A DNA stretch of 64,000 bases from Candidatus Delongbacteria bacterium (lineage in GTDB: Bacteria > CAIWAD01). The stretch covers positions 1 through 64,000 of the forward strand of contig JBAYTZ010000001.1 in NCBI GenBank assembly GCA_041675285.1, read 5' to 3'. Under the pieces are notes generated by a model. That model was not told the origin of the DNA, did not search any database, and saw nothing but the letters and a program-made list of their open reading frames with translations. The position numbers and the translations under genes are program-made. This document shows positions 43,385 to 51,717 of the stretch, in pieces. How positions within the stretch are numbered: position 1 is the first letter of the stretch; each line of letters opens with the position of its first letter.

Positions 43385-44587
43385 GTGTCCGGATCCCCGC
43401 TCCAGCCTTGCCGGCCGACCGCATTCCAGCGGCGCCCTGCGCGCCTCGCGCGGCTGCTGGCGCAGGTCCTGGCGCTGGTCCTGATGGGCGGGCTGACCGT
43501 CGCGAGCGGACCCCGCGCCGCGCAGGCCGCGCCCGCCCCCGGCGCCCCGCTGCCGGCCATCGCCGCTTGGCTGGAGAGCGGAACGGACGGCCCGCGGGAA
43601 GAACCCTTCGTCATCCGCCCCTTCGAGCCGGTGCTGGAGGGTCGCTGGATCGGGCACGCCGTGGCCTACGGCTGGTACCGGCGCGGCCAGGCCCCGGGCG
43701 GCCCCAGTCCCCGTGAGGCCGAGCTGCTGGAGGATCTGCGGATCCTGGCCGGGCACTGGAACCTGCTGCGGGTCTACAATGCGGACGACGACACCCGGCG
43801 CGTGCTCGAGCTGATCCGCGCGCACGGGCTGCCGCTGCGCGTCCTGCTGGGCGTCTGGCTGGAGGGCGAGGACGGCCGGCCGGCCAGCGCCCGGGCCAAC
43901 CGCGCCAACCTCCTGCGCGGCATCGAGCTGACCCGCGCCTTTCCCGAACTGGTGCTGGCGGTCAGCGTGGGCAACGAGACCCAGGTGGACTGGTCGGCGC
44001 ACCGGCTGCCGCCGGAGCTGCTGATCCGCTACCTCCGCGTGCTGCGGGCCCAGGTGGCGGTGCCGGTGACCACGGCGGACGACTACAACTTCTGGAACAA
44101 GCCCGCCAGCCAGGTCGTGGCCGGGGAGCTGGACTTCCTGACCACCCACGCCCATCCGCTCTGGAACGGCCAGACCCCGGCGGGCAGCCTGGAGTGGCTG
44201 GACCGGACCCTGGCGACCGTGCGCGCGCTCCATCCCGGCCGGCCGCTGGTGCTGGGCGAGACGGGCTGGGCCACGGAGCACAACCCGGAGCGCCTGGGGC
44301 CCGGCGAGCAGGGCACGCTGATGCGCGGCGGGGCCAGCCTGGCCGCGCAGGGCGAATTCCTGCGCGGGCTTCACGACTGGGTCGAACGCACCCGCGTGCC
44401 CACGTTCTGGTTCGAGGCCTTCGACGAGCCCTGGAAGGGCGGCGGCGAACAGGCGGACCCCCGCGACGTGGAGAAGCACTGGGGCGTCTTCCACGAGGAC
44501 CGCACGCCCAAACCCTCCTTCCGCGCCTACCTGCAGGCGGAGGCGGGGAGCGGGGCCGGGCCGGGCGCGGAAGCGCAGACAGACTGA
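43385..44587 (+). CDS. GH17-like beta-1,3-glucanase
   Basis: A 400-residue exported glycoside hydrolase family 17-type enzyme acting on beta-1,3-glucan. The GTG start at 43385 is chosen because GGGAGG lies 5 nt upstream and because the longer frame would run through the promoter and operator. A twin-Arg-like basic N-region and a hydrophobic stretch (LLAQVLALVLMGGL) form the signal. The barrel shows IGHAVAYGWYRRGQ, WNLLRVYNADDDT, and LAVSVGNETQVDW with acid/base Glu198. PLVLGETGWATEH carries nucleophile Glu292, and FWFEAFDEPWKGG follows. It is the first gene after operator site 1 and is followed by a module protein (64 bp gap) and the phosphorylase, so the three probably form one operon. Confidence 0.85.
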   Translation: MSGSPLQPCRPTAFQRRPARLARLLAQVLALVLMGGLTVASGPRAAQAAPAPGAPLPAIAAWLESGTDGPREEPFVIRPFEPVLEGRWIGHAVAYGWYRRGQAPGGPSPREAELLEDLRILAGHWNLLRVYNADDDTRRVLELIRAHGLPLRVLLGVWLEGEDGRPASARANRANLLRGIELTRAFPELVLAVSVGNETQVDWSAHRLPPELLIRYLRVLRAQVAVPVTTADDYNFWNKPASQVVAGELDFLTTHAHPLWNGQTPAGSLEWLDRTLATVRALHPGRPLVLGETGWATEHNPERLGPGEQGTLMRGGASLAAQGEFLRGLHDWVERTRVPTFWFEAFDEPWKGGGEQADPRDVEKHWGVFHEDRTPKPSFRAYLQAEAGSGAGPGAEAQTD

Positions 44588-44651
44588 TCCGTCCTGCCGG
44601 CCCGCGGCGGCGCGGGGGCAGGCCACACGAACGAGAGAGGGAGGAAGGACG

Positions 44652-46064
44652 ATGAAGAGGATGTTCCAACTGCTGGTCTGCGCCGCTCTGCTGGCGCTGC
44701 CCGCCCTGACCCTGGCGCAGAACGCGCCCGTCACCTTCGAGCCGGGGGGCGTCGGCGCCACCTGGACCTGGACGGTGTTCGAAAACGCCACCAACCCGCC
44801 GGTCCAGCTGGTCGCCAACCCGGCCGTGGGCGGCCTCAACCCGTCGGCCACCGTGGCCCGCTTCACGGCTCTCCAGGCCGGCCAGCCCTGGGCCGGCTGC
44901 GAGAGCCTGCACGGCTCCGACATCGGCACCTTCAGCCTCAGCGAGTCCAACTGCACGGTGCGGATTCTCGTCTACAAATCCGTCATCAGCAACGTGGGCA
45001 TCAAGTTCGCCACGGCCTCGGGTGCGGCCGAAGTCGAGCTGCTGCAGGCCAACACCCTGATCAACCAGTGGGAGGAGCTGACCTTCGACTTCTCGCCGCG
45101 CATCGGCAATCCCCCCTCCACCAACATCGACCAGATCATCATTTTCCCCGACTACGACATGGGCGGCCGCGACGCGGACCGCGTGGTGTACTTCGACAAC
45201 ATCACCTTCTCGGAGCGCCTGATCCCGGCCGGCCCGGAGCAGCCCGCGCCCACGCCCCTCCACGCCGCCAGCGGCGTCATCTCGCTGTTCAGCAACGCCT
45301 ACAGCAATGTCACCGTGAACACCTGGTCGGCGGCCTGGGACCAGGCGGAAGTCTCCAATGTCCAGATCCAGGGCAACGACGCGAAGCTCTACACCAACCT
45401 GACCTACGCCGGCATCGAGTTCACCGCGCCGACCATCGACGCCACGGAGATGACCCACTTCCACATGGACATCTGGACCCATGATCCCACCGCGGCCCCG
45501 GCGGAGTTCTCCATCAAGCTGGTGGACTTCGGCGCCAACGGCGTCTGGAACGGCGGCGGGGACGACGTGGAGCACGAACTGACCTTCACGGCCGCCAGCA
45601 CGCCGGCGCTGGTAAGCGACGCCTGGGTGAGTTTCGACCTGCCGCTGGCGGACTTCACCGGCCTGGTGACCACCGGCCACCTGGCCCAGCTGGTGCTCAC
45701 CAGCGACCCCAACAGCGTGTACGTGGACAACGTCTATTTCCACAATAACGACGTGGCCGTGGACGGTCCGGCCGTGCGGCCCGCCGCCCACGTGCTGCAG
45801 CCCAACGTGCCCAATCCCTTCAACCCCTCCTCCTCCCTGCGCTTCACGCTGGCCGCGGCCGGCCACGTCAACCTGGACGTGTACGATCTGCAGGGCCGGC
45901 GGATCCGCAGCCTGCTGGACGCCCCGCGTCCGGCCGGCGCGCAGCAGCTGGAGTGGGACGGCCGGGACGGGCGCGGCATGGCCGTGGCCTCCGGCGTCTA
46001 CCTGAGCCGGTTGACGGTGGACGGAGTCCCCGTGGACAGCCGGCGCCTGCTCCTGATCAAGTAA
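44652..46064 (+). CDS. Secreted glycan-binding protein with one repeat module and sorting domain
   Basis: A 470-residue protein: signal peptide ~1-22; N-terminal CBM-like sandwich (~25-195, FEPGGVGATWTWTVFENAT ... VVYFDNITF). Next is one copy of the ~150-residue module repeated across this locus (~208-365). Module signature: VISLFSNAYSNVTVNTWSA, KLYTNLTYAGIEF, THFHMDIWT, KLVDFGANGVW, GGDDVEHEL, SVYVDNVYFHN. A FlgD-like sorting domain closes it (NVPNPFNPSSSLRF ... YDLQGRRIRSLL ... VYLSRLTVDG ... LLLIK). GAGGAAGG precedes the ATG. It is probably a surface laminarin-binding protein; similar modules accompany Bacteroidota laminarinases. It lies between GH17 and phosphorylase genes under operator site 1. 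Confidence 0.75.
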   Translation: MKRMFQLLVCAALLALPALTLAQNAPVTFEPGGVGATWTWTVFENATNPPVQLVANPAVGGLNPSATVARFTALQAGQPWAGCESLHGSDIGTFSLSESNCTVRILVYKSVISNVGIKFATASGAAEVELLQANTLINQWEELTFDFSPRIGNPPSTNIDQIIIFPDYDMGGRDADRVVYFDNITFSERLIPAGPEQPAPTPLHAASGVISLFSNAYSNVTVNTWSAAWDQAEVSNVQIQGNDAKLYTNLTYAGIEFTAPTIDATEMTHFHMDIWTHDPTAAPAEFSIKLVDFGANGVWNGGGDDVEHELTFTAASTPALVSDAWVSFDLPLADFTGLVTTGHLAQLVLTSDPNSVYVDNVYFHNNDVAVDGPAVRPAAHVLQPNVPNPFNPSSSLRFTLAAAGHVNLDVYDLQGRRIRSLLDAPRPAGAQQLEWDGRDGRGMAVASGVYLSRLTVDGVPVDSRRLLLIK

Positions 46065-46086
46065 GTCAGCCCCCCCCGGAACAGTC

Positions 46087-46136
46087 GGCAGCCGGCGGCC
46101 ACGCGTCGCCGGCTGCCGTCCTTCGGACAGGACGGC
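46087..46136 (+). promoter_or_regulatory. Two overlapping, mutually exclusive hairpins before the phosphorylase gene
   Basis: Hairpin A: GGCAGCCGGCG (46087-46097) with CGCCGGCTGCC (46107-46117), 11 perfect pairs. Hairpin B: GCCGTCC (46115-46121) with GGACGGC (46130-46136), 7 pairs. They share 46115-46117, so the ends compete. They lie between a surface-protein gene and a cytosolic-enzyme gene in one operon. No U run follows, so partial termination or mRNA stabilisation (differential expression) is more likely than full termination. Confidence 0.5.
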
Positions 46137-46160
46137 AACCGCGAAGGGAAGGACGACGCC

Positions 46161-49100
46161 GTGGCCCCGGACCCCTCCACACCGTACGAGCTGAGCGCCT
46201 CCGGCACCGCCATCATCCACGGGTACAACGCCCGGAAGCCCTTCTCGAGCTTCTTCCCCGGCGTCGCGGGGGAGGACGGCATCCCGCTCTGGCTGTTCTA
46301 CGTGAACCGCGGCCAGTGCGTCTGCAGCATGGGCGTCCAGGACAAGCAGCACCCGATCCTCGAGTACCTGCCGGCCACCTGGGCCTACCAGCTGGTCTCC
46401 ACCCAGGGCTTCCGAACCTTTGTCCGCCTGCCGGAGGGGTTCCACGAACCCTTCCAACCACCAGCGGCCGGGACGGAGGCGGGCTGCCGCCAGCGCCTGC
46501 TCATCGAGCCCGGCGGGCTGAGCCTGGAGGAGGAGAATCCGGCGCTGGGCCTGGACTTCACGGTGGAGTACTTCCAGCTCCCCGGCGAGAGCTACGCCGG
46601 ACTGGTGCGCGTGCTGCGCGTGCGCAACCGGCGCCCGGAGCCGGTGACGCTGGAGCTCCTCGACGGCTTGCCGCTGATCATTCCCTACGGCGTGGACAAC
46701 GACAGCCTGAAGCACATGCGCCGGACCATCGAGGCCTTCGTGGTGGTGGACAACCTGGAGCGGGACGCGCCTTTCTTCCGGGCCAGCGTCGAACCGGCGG
46801 ACCGCCCCGACGCCCGGCCCATCGAGCGCGGCAACTTCTATCTGGGCTTCGCGGACGGTCCGGACGGCCCGCGCCTGGTGCCGCCCGTGGTGGACCCGCG
46901 GCGGGTCTTCGGCACCCGCACGGACTACCTGGTGCCGGAGGGCTTCCTGGCCCGGGCCGGGCAGGAGCTGACCCGCGACCAGGTGACGGGCAACCGGCTG
47001 CCCTGCGCCATGGGCCACCTGCGGCCGACCCTGGCCGCCGGCGCGGACTGGAGCTACATCTCGCTCATCGGGCACAGCGCGTCCGTGGCGGCCCTGAACG
47101 CCCTGCTGCCGCGCGTCACGGCGCGCGGCTACGTGGAGCAGAAGGCCCGGGAGAACCTCGCCCTCATCGCCGGGCTGACCCGGCCCAGCTTCCTGTGCAG
47201 CCGCGAGCCCGCGCTGGACCACTACGCGCGCCAGAACTTCCTGGACAACACGCTGCGCGGCGGCTTTCCGCGGACCCTGACCGGGACGCGCTCTTCCACC
47301 ACCCTGCACCTCTTTTCGCGCAAGCACGGCGACCTGGAGCGCGACTACAACGACTTCCAGCTGGCGCCGACGCGCTACGCCCAGGGCAACGGCAACTACC
47401 GCGACGTCAACCAGAACCGGCGCTGCGAGCTGTTCTTCAACCCCGCGCTGGGCGACGGCAACCTGCGGCAGTTCTATGACCTGATCCAGCTGGACGGCTA
47501 CAATCCGCTGATCGTCAAGGGCCTGCGTTACGAGGTGACCGACGGCGCGGGCCTGGCGGAGGTGTTGGCCGCGCACCTGGGGCCGGAGCACGTGGAGCGC
47601 GCGCGCGCCTGCCTGGCGGGGCCCTTCAGCCCCGGCGAGCTCTTGGAGCGCCTGGACGGCCTGGGCTGCGCCCCGCGCGGCCGCAGCGACGCCTTCCTGG
47701 GCGACCTGCTGGGCCTCTGCGAGTCCCGCCCGGAGGCCGAACACGGCGAGGGCTTCTGGACCGACCACTGGACCTACGCGCTGGATCTGCTGGAGAACTT
47801 CCTGGCCGTCTTCCCGGAGCGGCGCCGGGCCATCCTGTTCGAGAGCCCGACCTTCAGTTGGTTCGACAACCCGCACCACGTCCTGCCGCGGGACGAGCGC
47901 TACGTGCTGCGGGACGGCCTGCCCCGCCAGCTGGACGCCGTGGCCCTGGACGAGGAGCACGCTGAGCGCATCCGGCGGCGCGGCCCCGCGCCGCAGCTCG
48001 CGCGCACGGCGCACGGCGCGGGGGCGATCTACCGCAGCACGCTGGCGGCCAAGCTGCTCTGCCTGCTGCTCAACCGGCTGGCCAGCCTGGACCCGGCGGG
48101 CGTGGGCGTCGAGCTGGAGGCCGGCAAGCCCGACTGGTACGACGCGCTCAACGGCCTGCCCGGCCTGCTGGGCTCCAGCCTCAACGAGACCCTGGAGCTC
48201 AAGCGCCACGCCCAGTTCCTGCTGGACGCCCTGGACGGGGAGCCGGCGGAGGGCGGGCTGCGGCTCTTCGACGAGTTGGCGGAGTTCCTGGCGGAGCTGG
48301 AGGGCCTGCTGGCCCGGCCGCTGCCGCCCTTCGAATTCTGGGACCGGGCCTCGGCGGCCAAGGAGCGCTACCGCGGGCGGACCCGGCACGGGGTGGCCGG
48401 GGGCGAGACGGCGCTGGGCCTCCCGCGCCTGCGGGCCTTTCTGCGCGCCGCCCTGGCCAAGCTGGACGCAGGCATCGCCCAGGCCTGGAGCGCGCAGGGG
48501 ATCCCGCTCAGCTACTTCACCCACGAAGTCCTCGAACACGTTCCCGTGCCCGTGGACCCGGGCGCGGCGCCGGCCCGCAGCCCGCGCGGCCTGCCCACCT
48601 TCCGGGCGCTGGCTTTTCGCCAGCACGCCCTGCCGCTCTTCCTGGAGGGGCCGGTGCACTACCTGCGCTGCCGACCCGGCCGGGAGGCGGCCCAGGAACT
48701 GGCGACCCGCATCGAGGCCAGCGGCCTCTACGACCGCGCGCTGGGCATGTTCAAGGTCAACGAGTCCCTGGCCGGCCAACCCCTGGAGATCGGGCGGGCC
48801 CGCGTGTTCCAGCCGGGCTGGTTCGAGAACGAGTCGATCTGGCTGCACATGGAATACAAGTACCTGCTGGAGCTGCTGCGCAACGGGCTGTTCGCGGATT
48901 TCCAGCGCCACTTCCGCCGGGTGGCCGTGCCCTTCCTGGATCCGGCGACCTACGGCCGCAGCATCCTGGAGAACTCCTCCTTCCTGGTCAGCAGCGCGAA
49001 CCCCGATCCCGGCCTGCACGGGACCGGCTTCGTCGCGCGCCTGAGCGGGGCCACGGCGGAGTTCATCCACATCCTGCTGCTGCTGACGGTGGGGCCGGCG

Positions 49101-49475
49101 CCCTTCCGCGTGGGCCCGGACGGCGAACTGGAGCTGTGGCTGGAGCCCGCGCTGGACGCCGATCTCTTCACCCTGGCCCCCTGCCGCTACGAGGGCGGGC
49201 TGGCGGAGGACGGAACGGATTGGGAGCTGCCCGCCCACAGCTTCAGCTTCCACTTCCTGGGCGAGATCCTGGTCACCTACCTCAACCCCGCCCTGGCCTC
49301 CACCTGGGGCGAAGGCGCGGTGGGGCCGGTGGCCTTCGAACTGCTGGACCGCGCGGGAATCGTCCAGCGCATCCCGGGCGGCGTGCTGCGCGGGGAGGTG
49401 GTCCGGCGGATCCGGGCGCGGGAGATCCGCCGCATCACGGTGCAACTGGGTCCGGCCGCTCCGGCAGGGGCCTGA
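46161..49475 (+). CDS. Beta-1,3-glucan (oligo)phosphorylase-like enzyme, GH94-clan (GH149/GH161-like)
   Basis: A 1104-residue protein without signal peptide, so cytosolic. The ~1100-residue length and motifs fit beta-1,3-oligoglucan phosphorylases of GH149/GH161, large relatives of GH94. Opening SGTAIIHGYNARKPFSSFFPG, N-terminal sandwich VLRVRNRRPEPVTLELLDGL, and catalytic (alpha/alpha)6 part with DLERDYNDFQLAPTRYAQGN and YRDVNQNRRCELFF. Later segments are TDHWTYALDLLENFLAVFPE, GMFKVNESLAGQPLEIGRA and GRSILENSSFLVSSANPDPG. It would split imported beta-1,3-gluco-oligosaccharides with phosphate into glucose-1-phosphate. GTG 46161 follows AAGGGAAGG. The family choice between GH149 and GH161 cannot be settled by eye; GH94 cellobiose phosphorylases are ~300 residues shorter. 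Confidence 0.75.
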   Translation: MAPDPSTPYELSASGTAIIHGYNARKPFSSFFPGVAGEDGIPLWLFYVNRGQCVCSMGVQDKQHPILEYLPATWAYQLVSTQGFRTFVRLPEGFHEPFQPPAAGTEAGCRQRLLIEPGGLSLEEENPALGLDFTVEYFQLPGESYAGLVRVLRVRNRRPEPVTLELLDGLPLIIPYGVDNDSLKHMRRTIEAFVVVDNLERDAPFFRASVEPADRPDARPIERGNFYLGFADGPDGPRLVPPVVDPRRVFGTRTDYLVPEGFLARAGQELTRDQVTGNRLPCAMGHLRPTLAAGADWSYISLIGHSASVAALNALLPRVTARGYVEQKARENLALIAGLTRPSFLCSREPALDHYARQNFLDNTLRGGFPRTLTGTRSSTTLHLFSRKHGDLERDYNDFQLAPTRYAQGNGNYRDVNQNRRCELFFNPALGDGNLRQFYDLIQLDGYNPLIVKGLRYEVTDGAGLAEVLAAHLGPEHVERARACLAGPFSPGELLERLDGLGCAPRGRSDAFLGDLLGLCESRPEAEHGEGFWTDHWTYALDLLENFLAVFPERRRAILFESPTFSWFDNPHHVLPRDERYVLRDGLPRQLDAVALDEEHAERIRRRGPAPQLARTAHGAGAIYRSTLAAKLLCLLLNRLASLDPAGVGVELEAGKPDWYDALNGLPGLLGSSLNETLELKRHAQFLLDALDGEPAEGGLRLFDELAEFLAELEGLLARPLPPFEFWDRASAAKERYRGRTRHGVAGGETALGLPRLRAFLRAALAKLDAGIAQAWSAQGIPLSYFTHEVLEHVPVPVDPGAAPARSPRGLPTFRALAFRQHALPLFLEGPVHYLRCRPGREAAQELATRIEASGLYDRALGMFKVNESLAGQPLEIGRARVFQPGWFENESIWLHMEYKYLLELLRNGLFADFQRHFRRVAVPFLDPATYGRSILENSSFLVSSANPDPGLHGTGFVARLSGATAEFIHILLLLTVGPAPFRVGPDGELELWLEPALDADLFTLAPCRYEGGLAEDGTDWELPAHSFSFHFLGEILVTYLNPALASTWGEGAVGPVAFELLDRAGIVQRIPGGVLRGEVVRRIRAREIRRITVQLGPAAPAGA

Positions 49476-49554
49476 GCGTCTCGTCGGACCCGGCGCGGCC
49501 CGCCTGCGCGGACCCGGCGCCCGGCCACTCGTTCTCCGGACAGCCATTTCGGGC

Positions 49555-49617
49555 TTGACTCTCGGGCGTGGCTACGCTATCTATCCGGCGCTACTTTGTT
49601 CGAGCCTCGAACAAAGT
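49555..49617 (+). promoter_or_regulatory. Promoter with perfect ROK-type operator (site 2)
   Basis: -35 TTGACT (49555-49560), exactly 17 nt, -10 TATCTA (49578-49583). Ten bases downstream lies a perfect palindrome: arm ACTTTGTTCGA (49593-49603), spacer GCC, arm TCGAACAAAGT (49607-49617). It covers the transcription start and early transcribed region, a position that blocks initiation or escape. The downstream gene starts at 49729 after a ~110-nt leader. Confidence 0.8.
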
Positions 49618-49728
49618 CGGCAAACGGGCCGCTTCAGACGGAACGGCCTCCCCCCGGGGACGGGGAATCAACGGCACTCAGGAATGGACAGACAGTCGGA
49701 TCGGCTGAAAAAGGGGAAGGACGGACCC

Positions 49729-51597
49729 ATGAATCGGAGCTTGCTCGCAATTGCCCTCGCGCTGGGCGCGCACACGGCGCTGGCCGTGAACGCCCCCGTG
49801 GCCCACCTGGAATGGACCGGCAGCGGCCTCACGCTGTCCTGGTCCGCCGTGCCGGGTACCGAGACCTACGCCATCTACTCCATGACCGTGCCCTACGGGA
49901 GCGGCGCCCTGCTGGAGCGGGTGCCCGCCGACCAGCTGGAGTACTTCCAAGTCGTGGGCGGCACGGGCTTCTACTACGTGGTCGCCGAGGACACCGTGCC
50001 CGATCCGGCCCCGCACCCGACGGCGCCGGCGGACTCGGTCATCTCGCTGTTCAGCAACGCCTACACCAACGTACCCGTGGACACCTGGTCCACCGGCTGG
50101 GACTCGGCCGACCTGCAGGACCTGCAGCTGGCCGGCAACGACACCAAGCTCTACACGAACCTGGTGTTCGCCGGCATCGAGTTCACCTCCCAGACCATCG
50201 ACGCCACGGAGATGACCCGCTTCCACCTGGACATCTTCACGCCCGACGCCAGCGCGGCGCCGGCCTTCTTCCGCGTGAAGCTGGTGGACTTCGGCGCCAA
50301 CGGCGTCTGGGGCGGCGGCGACGACGTGGAGCACGAACTGCTCTTCGACGACGCCTCCAACCCGCCCCTGCAGTCCAACACCTGGGTGAGTCTGGACCTG
50401 CCCCTGAGCAGCTTCGTCGGCTTGTCCAGCCGGGCCCACCTGGCCCAGCTGATCCTCAGCAGCAGCACCAGCCCGGCCGTCTCCACGGTCTACCTGGACA
50501 ACGTCTACTTCTACGACGACGGTACGGTGGAGCCCACCGAGCCCGTGCCCACGGTGGCCGCCCCCACTCCCACGGTCCCGGCGGAGGACGTCATCTCCCT
50601 GTTCAGCGACGCCTACACCAACCACCCGGTGGGCAGCTGGTCCATGTTCTGGGACGTGGCCGACGTGACGGACACGCTCATCGCCGGCAACGCCACCAAG
50701 CACTACACGAACATGGTCTACGCCGGCATCGAGTTCGCCAGCCCAACGGTGGACGCCACGGACATGACGCGCTTCCACCTGGACCTCTGGGTGCCCGGCC
50801 CCACGGCCCCGCCCGCCCAGTTCGGCATCAAGCTGGTGGACTGGGGCGCCAACGGCGTCTGGGGCGGCGGCGACGACGTGGAGCACGAGGTGTGGATCAA
50901 CAGCAGCTCCACGCCCCCGCTGCAGAGCGAATCCTGGCTGTCCTGCGACCTCGCGCTGAGCAGTTTCGGCGGACTTCTCACCCGCGGCCACCTGGCCCAG
51001 CTGATCATCGAGGGCCTGCCCGCCGTGTACGTGGACAACGTCTACTTCTGGGATGACGGCTCGGTCATCGAGCCCCCGGCGGAGCCCACGGAACCGGCGC
51101 CCACCCCCACCTACGAAGCCGCCAACGTCATCTCGCTCTTCAGCAACGCCTACATCAACGTGGCGGTGGACACCTGGTCCGCGGTCTGGGACGTCGCCAA
51201 CGTGGCGGACCTGCAGATCCTCGGCAACGACACCAAGCTCTACTCGGGTCTGGTCTACGCGGGCATCGAGTTCACCAGCCAGACCATCGACGCCACGGGC
51301 ATGACGCACTTCCGCCTGGACTACTGGACGCCGGATCCCACGGCGGCCCCGGCGGTCTTCCGCATCAAGCTGGTGGACTTCGGCGCCGACGGGTCGTACG
51401 CCGGCGGGGACGACGTGGAGCACGAACTGAGCTTCACCGCCACCAGCACGCCGGCCCTGCAGACGGCCAGCTGGGTGAGCTTCGACATTCCGCTCAGCGA
51501 GTTCACCAACCTGGTCACCCAGGGGCACGTGGCGCAGCTGATCATCTCCGGCAGCACGCCCACGGCCTACATCGACAACGTGTTGTTCCACCAGTAA
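49729..51597 (+). CDS. Secreted triple-module beta-glucan-binding protein
   Basis: A 622-residue secreted protein made of three tandem copies of the locus module. Signal peptide ~1-19; a fibronectin-like segment (LSWSAVPGTETYAIYSM, ~35-50). Then come modules at ~103-265, ~285-440 and ~465-622, joined by Pro/Thr linkers (EPTEPVPTVAAPTPTVPA split by repeats). Each module carries VISLFS(N/D)AY, W...WD.A, KxYTNxVxAGIEF, KLVDxGAxG, GGDDVEHE, HLAQLI and a closing (Y/A)(V/I)DNV.F strand. No catalytic domain and no PNPFNP sorting domain are seen. It is the first gene after operator site 2 and is followed by two GH16 genes. It probably captures laminarin-type chains at or outside the cell surface; the Asp-rich GGDD loop may bind Ca2+. 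Confidence 0.75.
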   Translation: MNRSLLAIALALGAHTALAVNAPVAHLEWTGSGLTLSWSAVPGTETYAIYSMTVPYGSGALLERVPADQLEYFQVVGGTGFYYVVAEDTVPDPAPHPTAPADSVISLFSNAYTNVPVDTWSTGWDSADLQDLQLAGNDTKLYTNLVFAGIEFTSQTIDATEMTRFHLDIFTPDASAAPAFFRVKLVDFGANGVWGGGDDVEHELLFDDASNPPLQSNTWVSLDLPLSSFVGLSSRAHLAQLILSSSTSPAVSTVYLDNVYFYDDGTVEPTEPVPTVAAPTPTVPAEDVISLFSDAYTNHPVGSWSMFWDVADVTDTLIAGNATKHYTNMVYAGIEFASPTVDATDMTRFHLDLWVPGPTAPPAQFGIKLVDWGANGVWGGGDDVEHEVWINSSSTPPLQSESWLSCDLALSSFGGLLTRGHLAQLIIEGLPAVYVDNVYFWDDGSVIEPPAEPTEPAPTPTYEAANVISLFSNAYINVAVDTWSAVWDVANVADLQILGNDTKLYSGLVYAGIEFTSQTIDATGMTHFRLDYWTPDPTAAPAVFRIKLVDFGADGSYAGGDDVEHELSFTATSTPALQTASWVSFDIPLSEFTNLVTQGHVAQLIISGSTPTAYIDNVLFHQ

Positions 51598-51630
51598 GCC
51601 GCTGCTGGTGGGCCAGGCCACGACTGTGGC

Positions 51631-51679
51631 GCAGCAAACGGTTCAGCGGGGAACGGTCTCCGCTGGACCGTTTTGCTGC
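51631..51679 (+). terminator. Long imperfect hairpin between module protein and GH16 gene
   Basis: Arms at 51631-51649 (GCAGCAAACGGTTCAGCGG) and 51660-51679 (CCGCTGGACCGTTTTGCTGC) pair over ~19 positions, with a single bulged base and one G-U, closing a 10-nt loop. The stem is strong but the trailing T run is short and inside the arm, so it may attenuate rather than terminate. It could also protect the upstream mRNA and lower expression of the downstream enzymes. Confidence 0.5.
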
Positions 51680-51717
51680 CGGCCCCCGGCGCGAACGCCG
51701 CAAGGAAAGGACGAGCT

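Noticed and set aside
43962..49547. A very long antisense open frame opposite the GH17, module and phosphorylase genes
   Set aside because: It is a by-product of high GC at third codon positions; the encoded sequence is Arg/Gly/Ala/Val/Gln-rich without motifs, while the plus strand has clear enzyme motifs and ribosome-binding sites.
49593..49617. Intrinsic terminator instead of operator
   Set aside because: The palindrome has no T run, lies 10 bp after a -10 box, and recurs with nearly the same sequence at two other promoters, which fits an operator.
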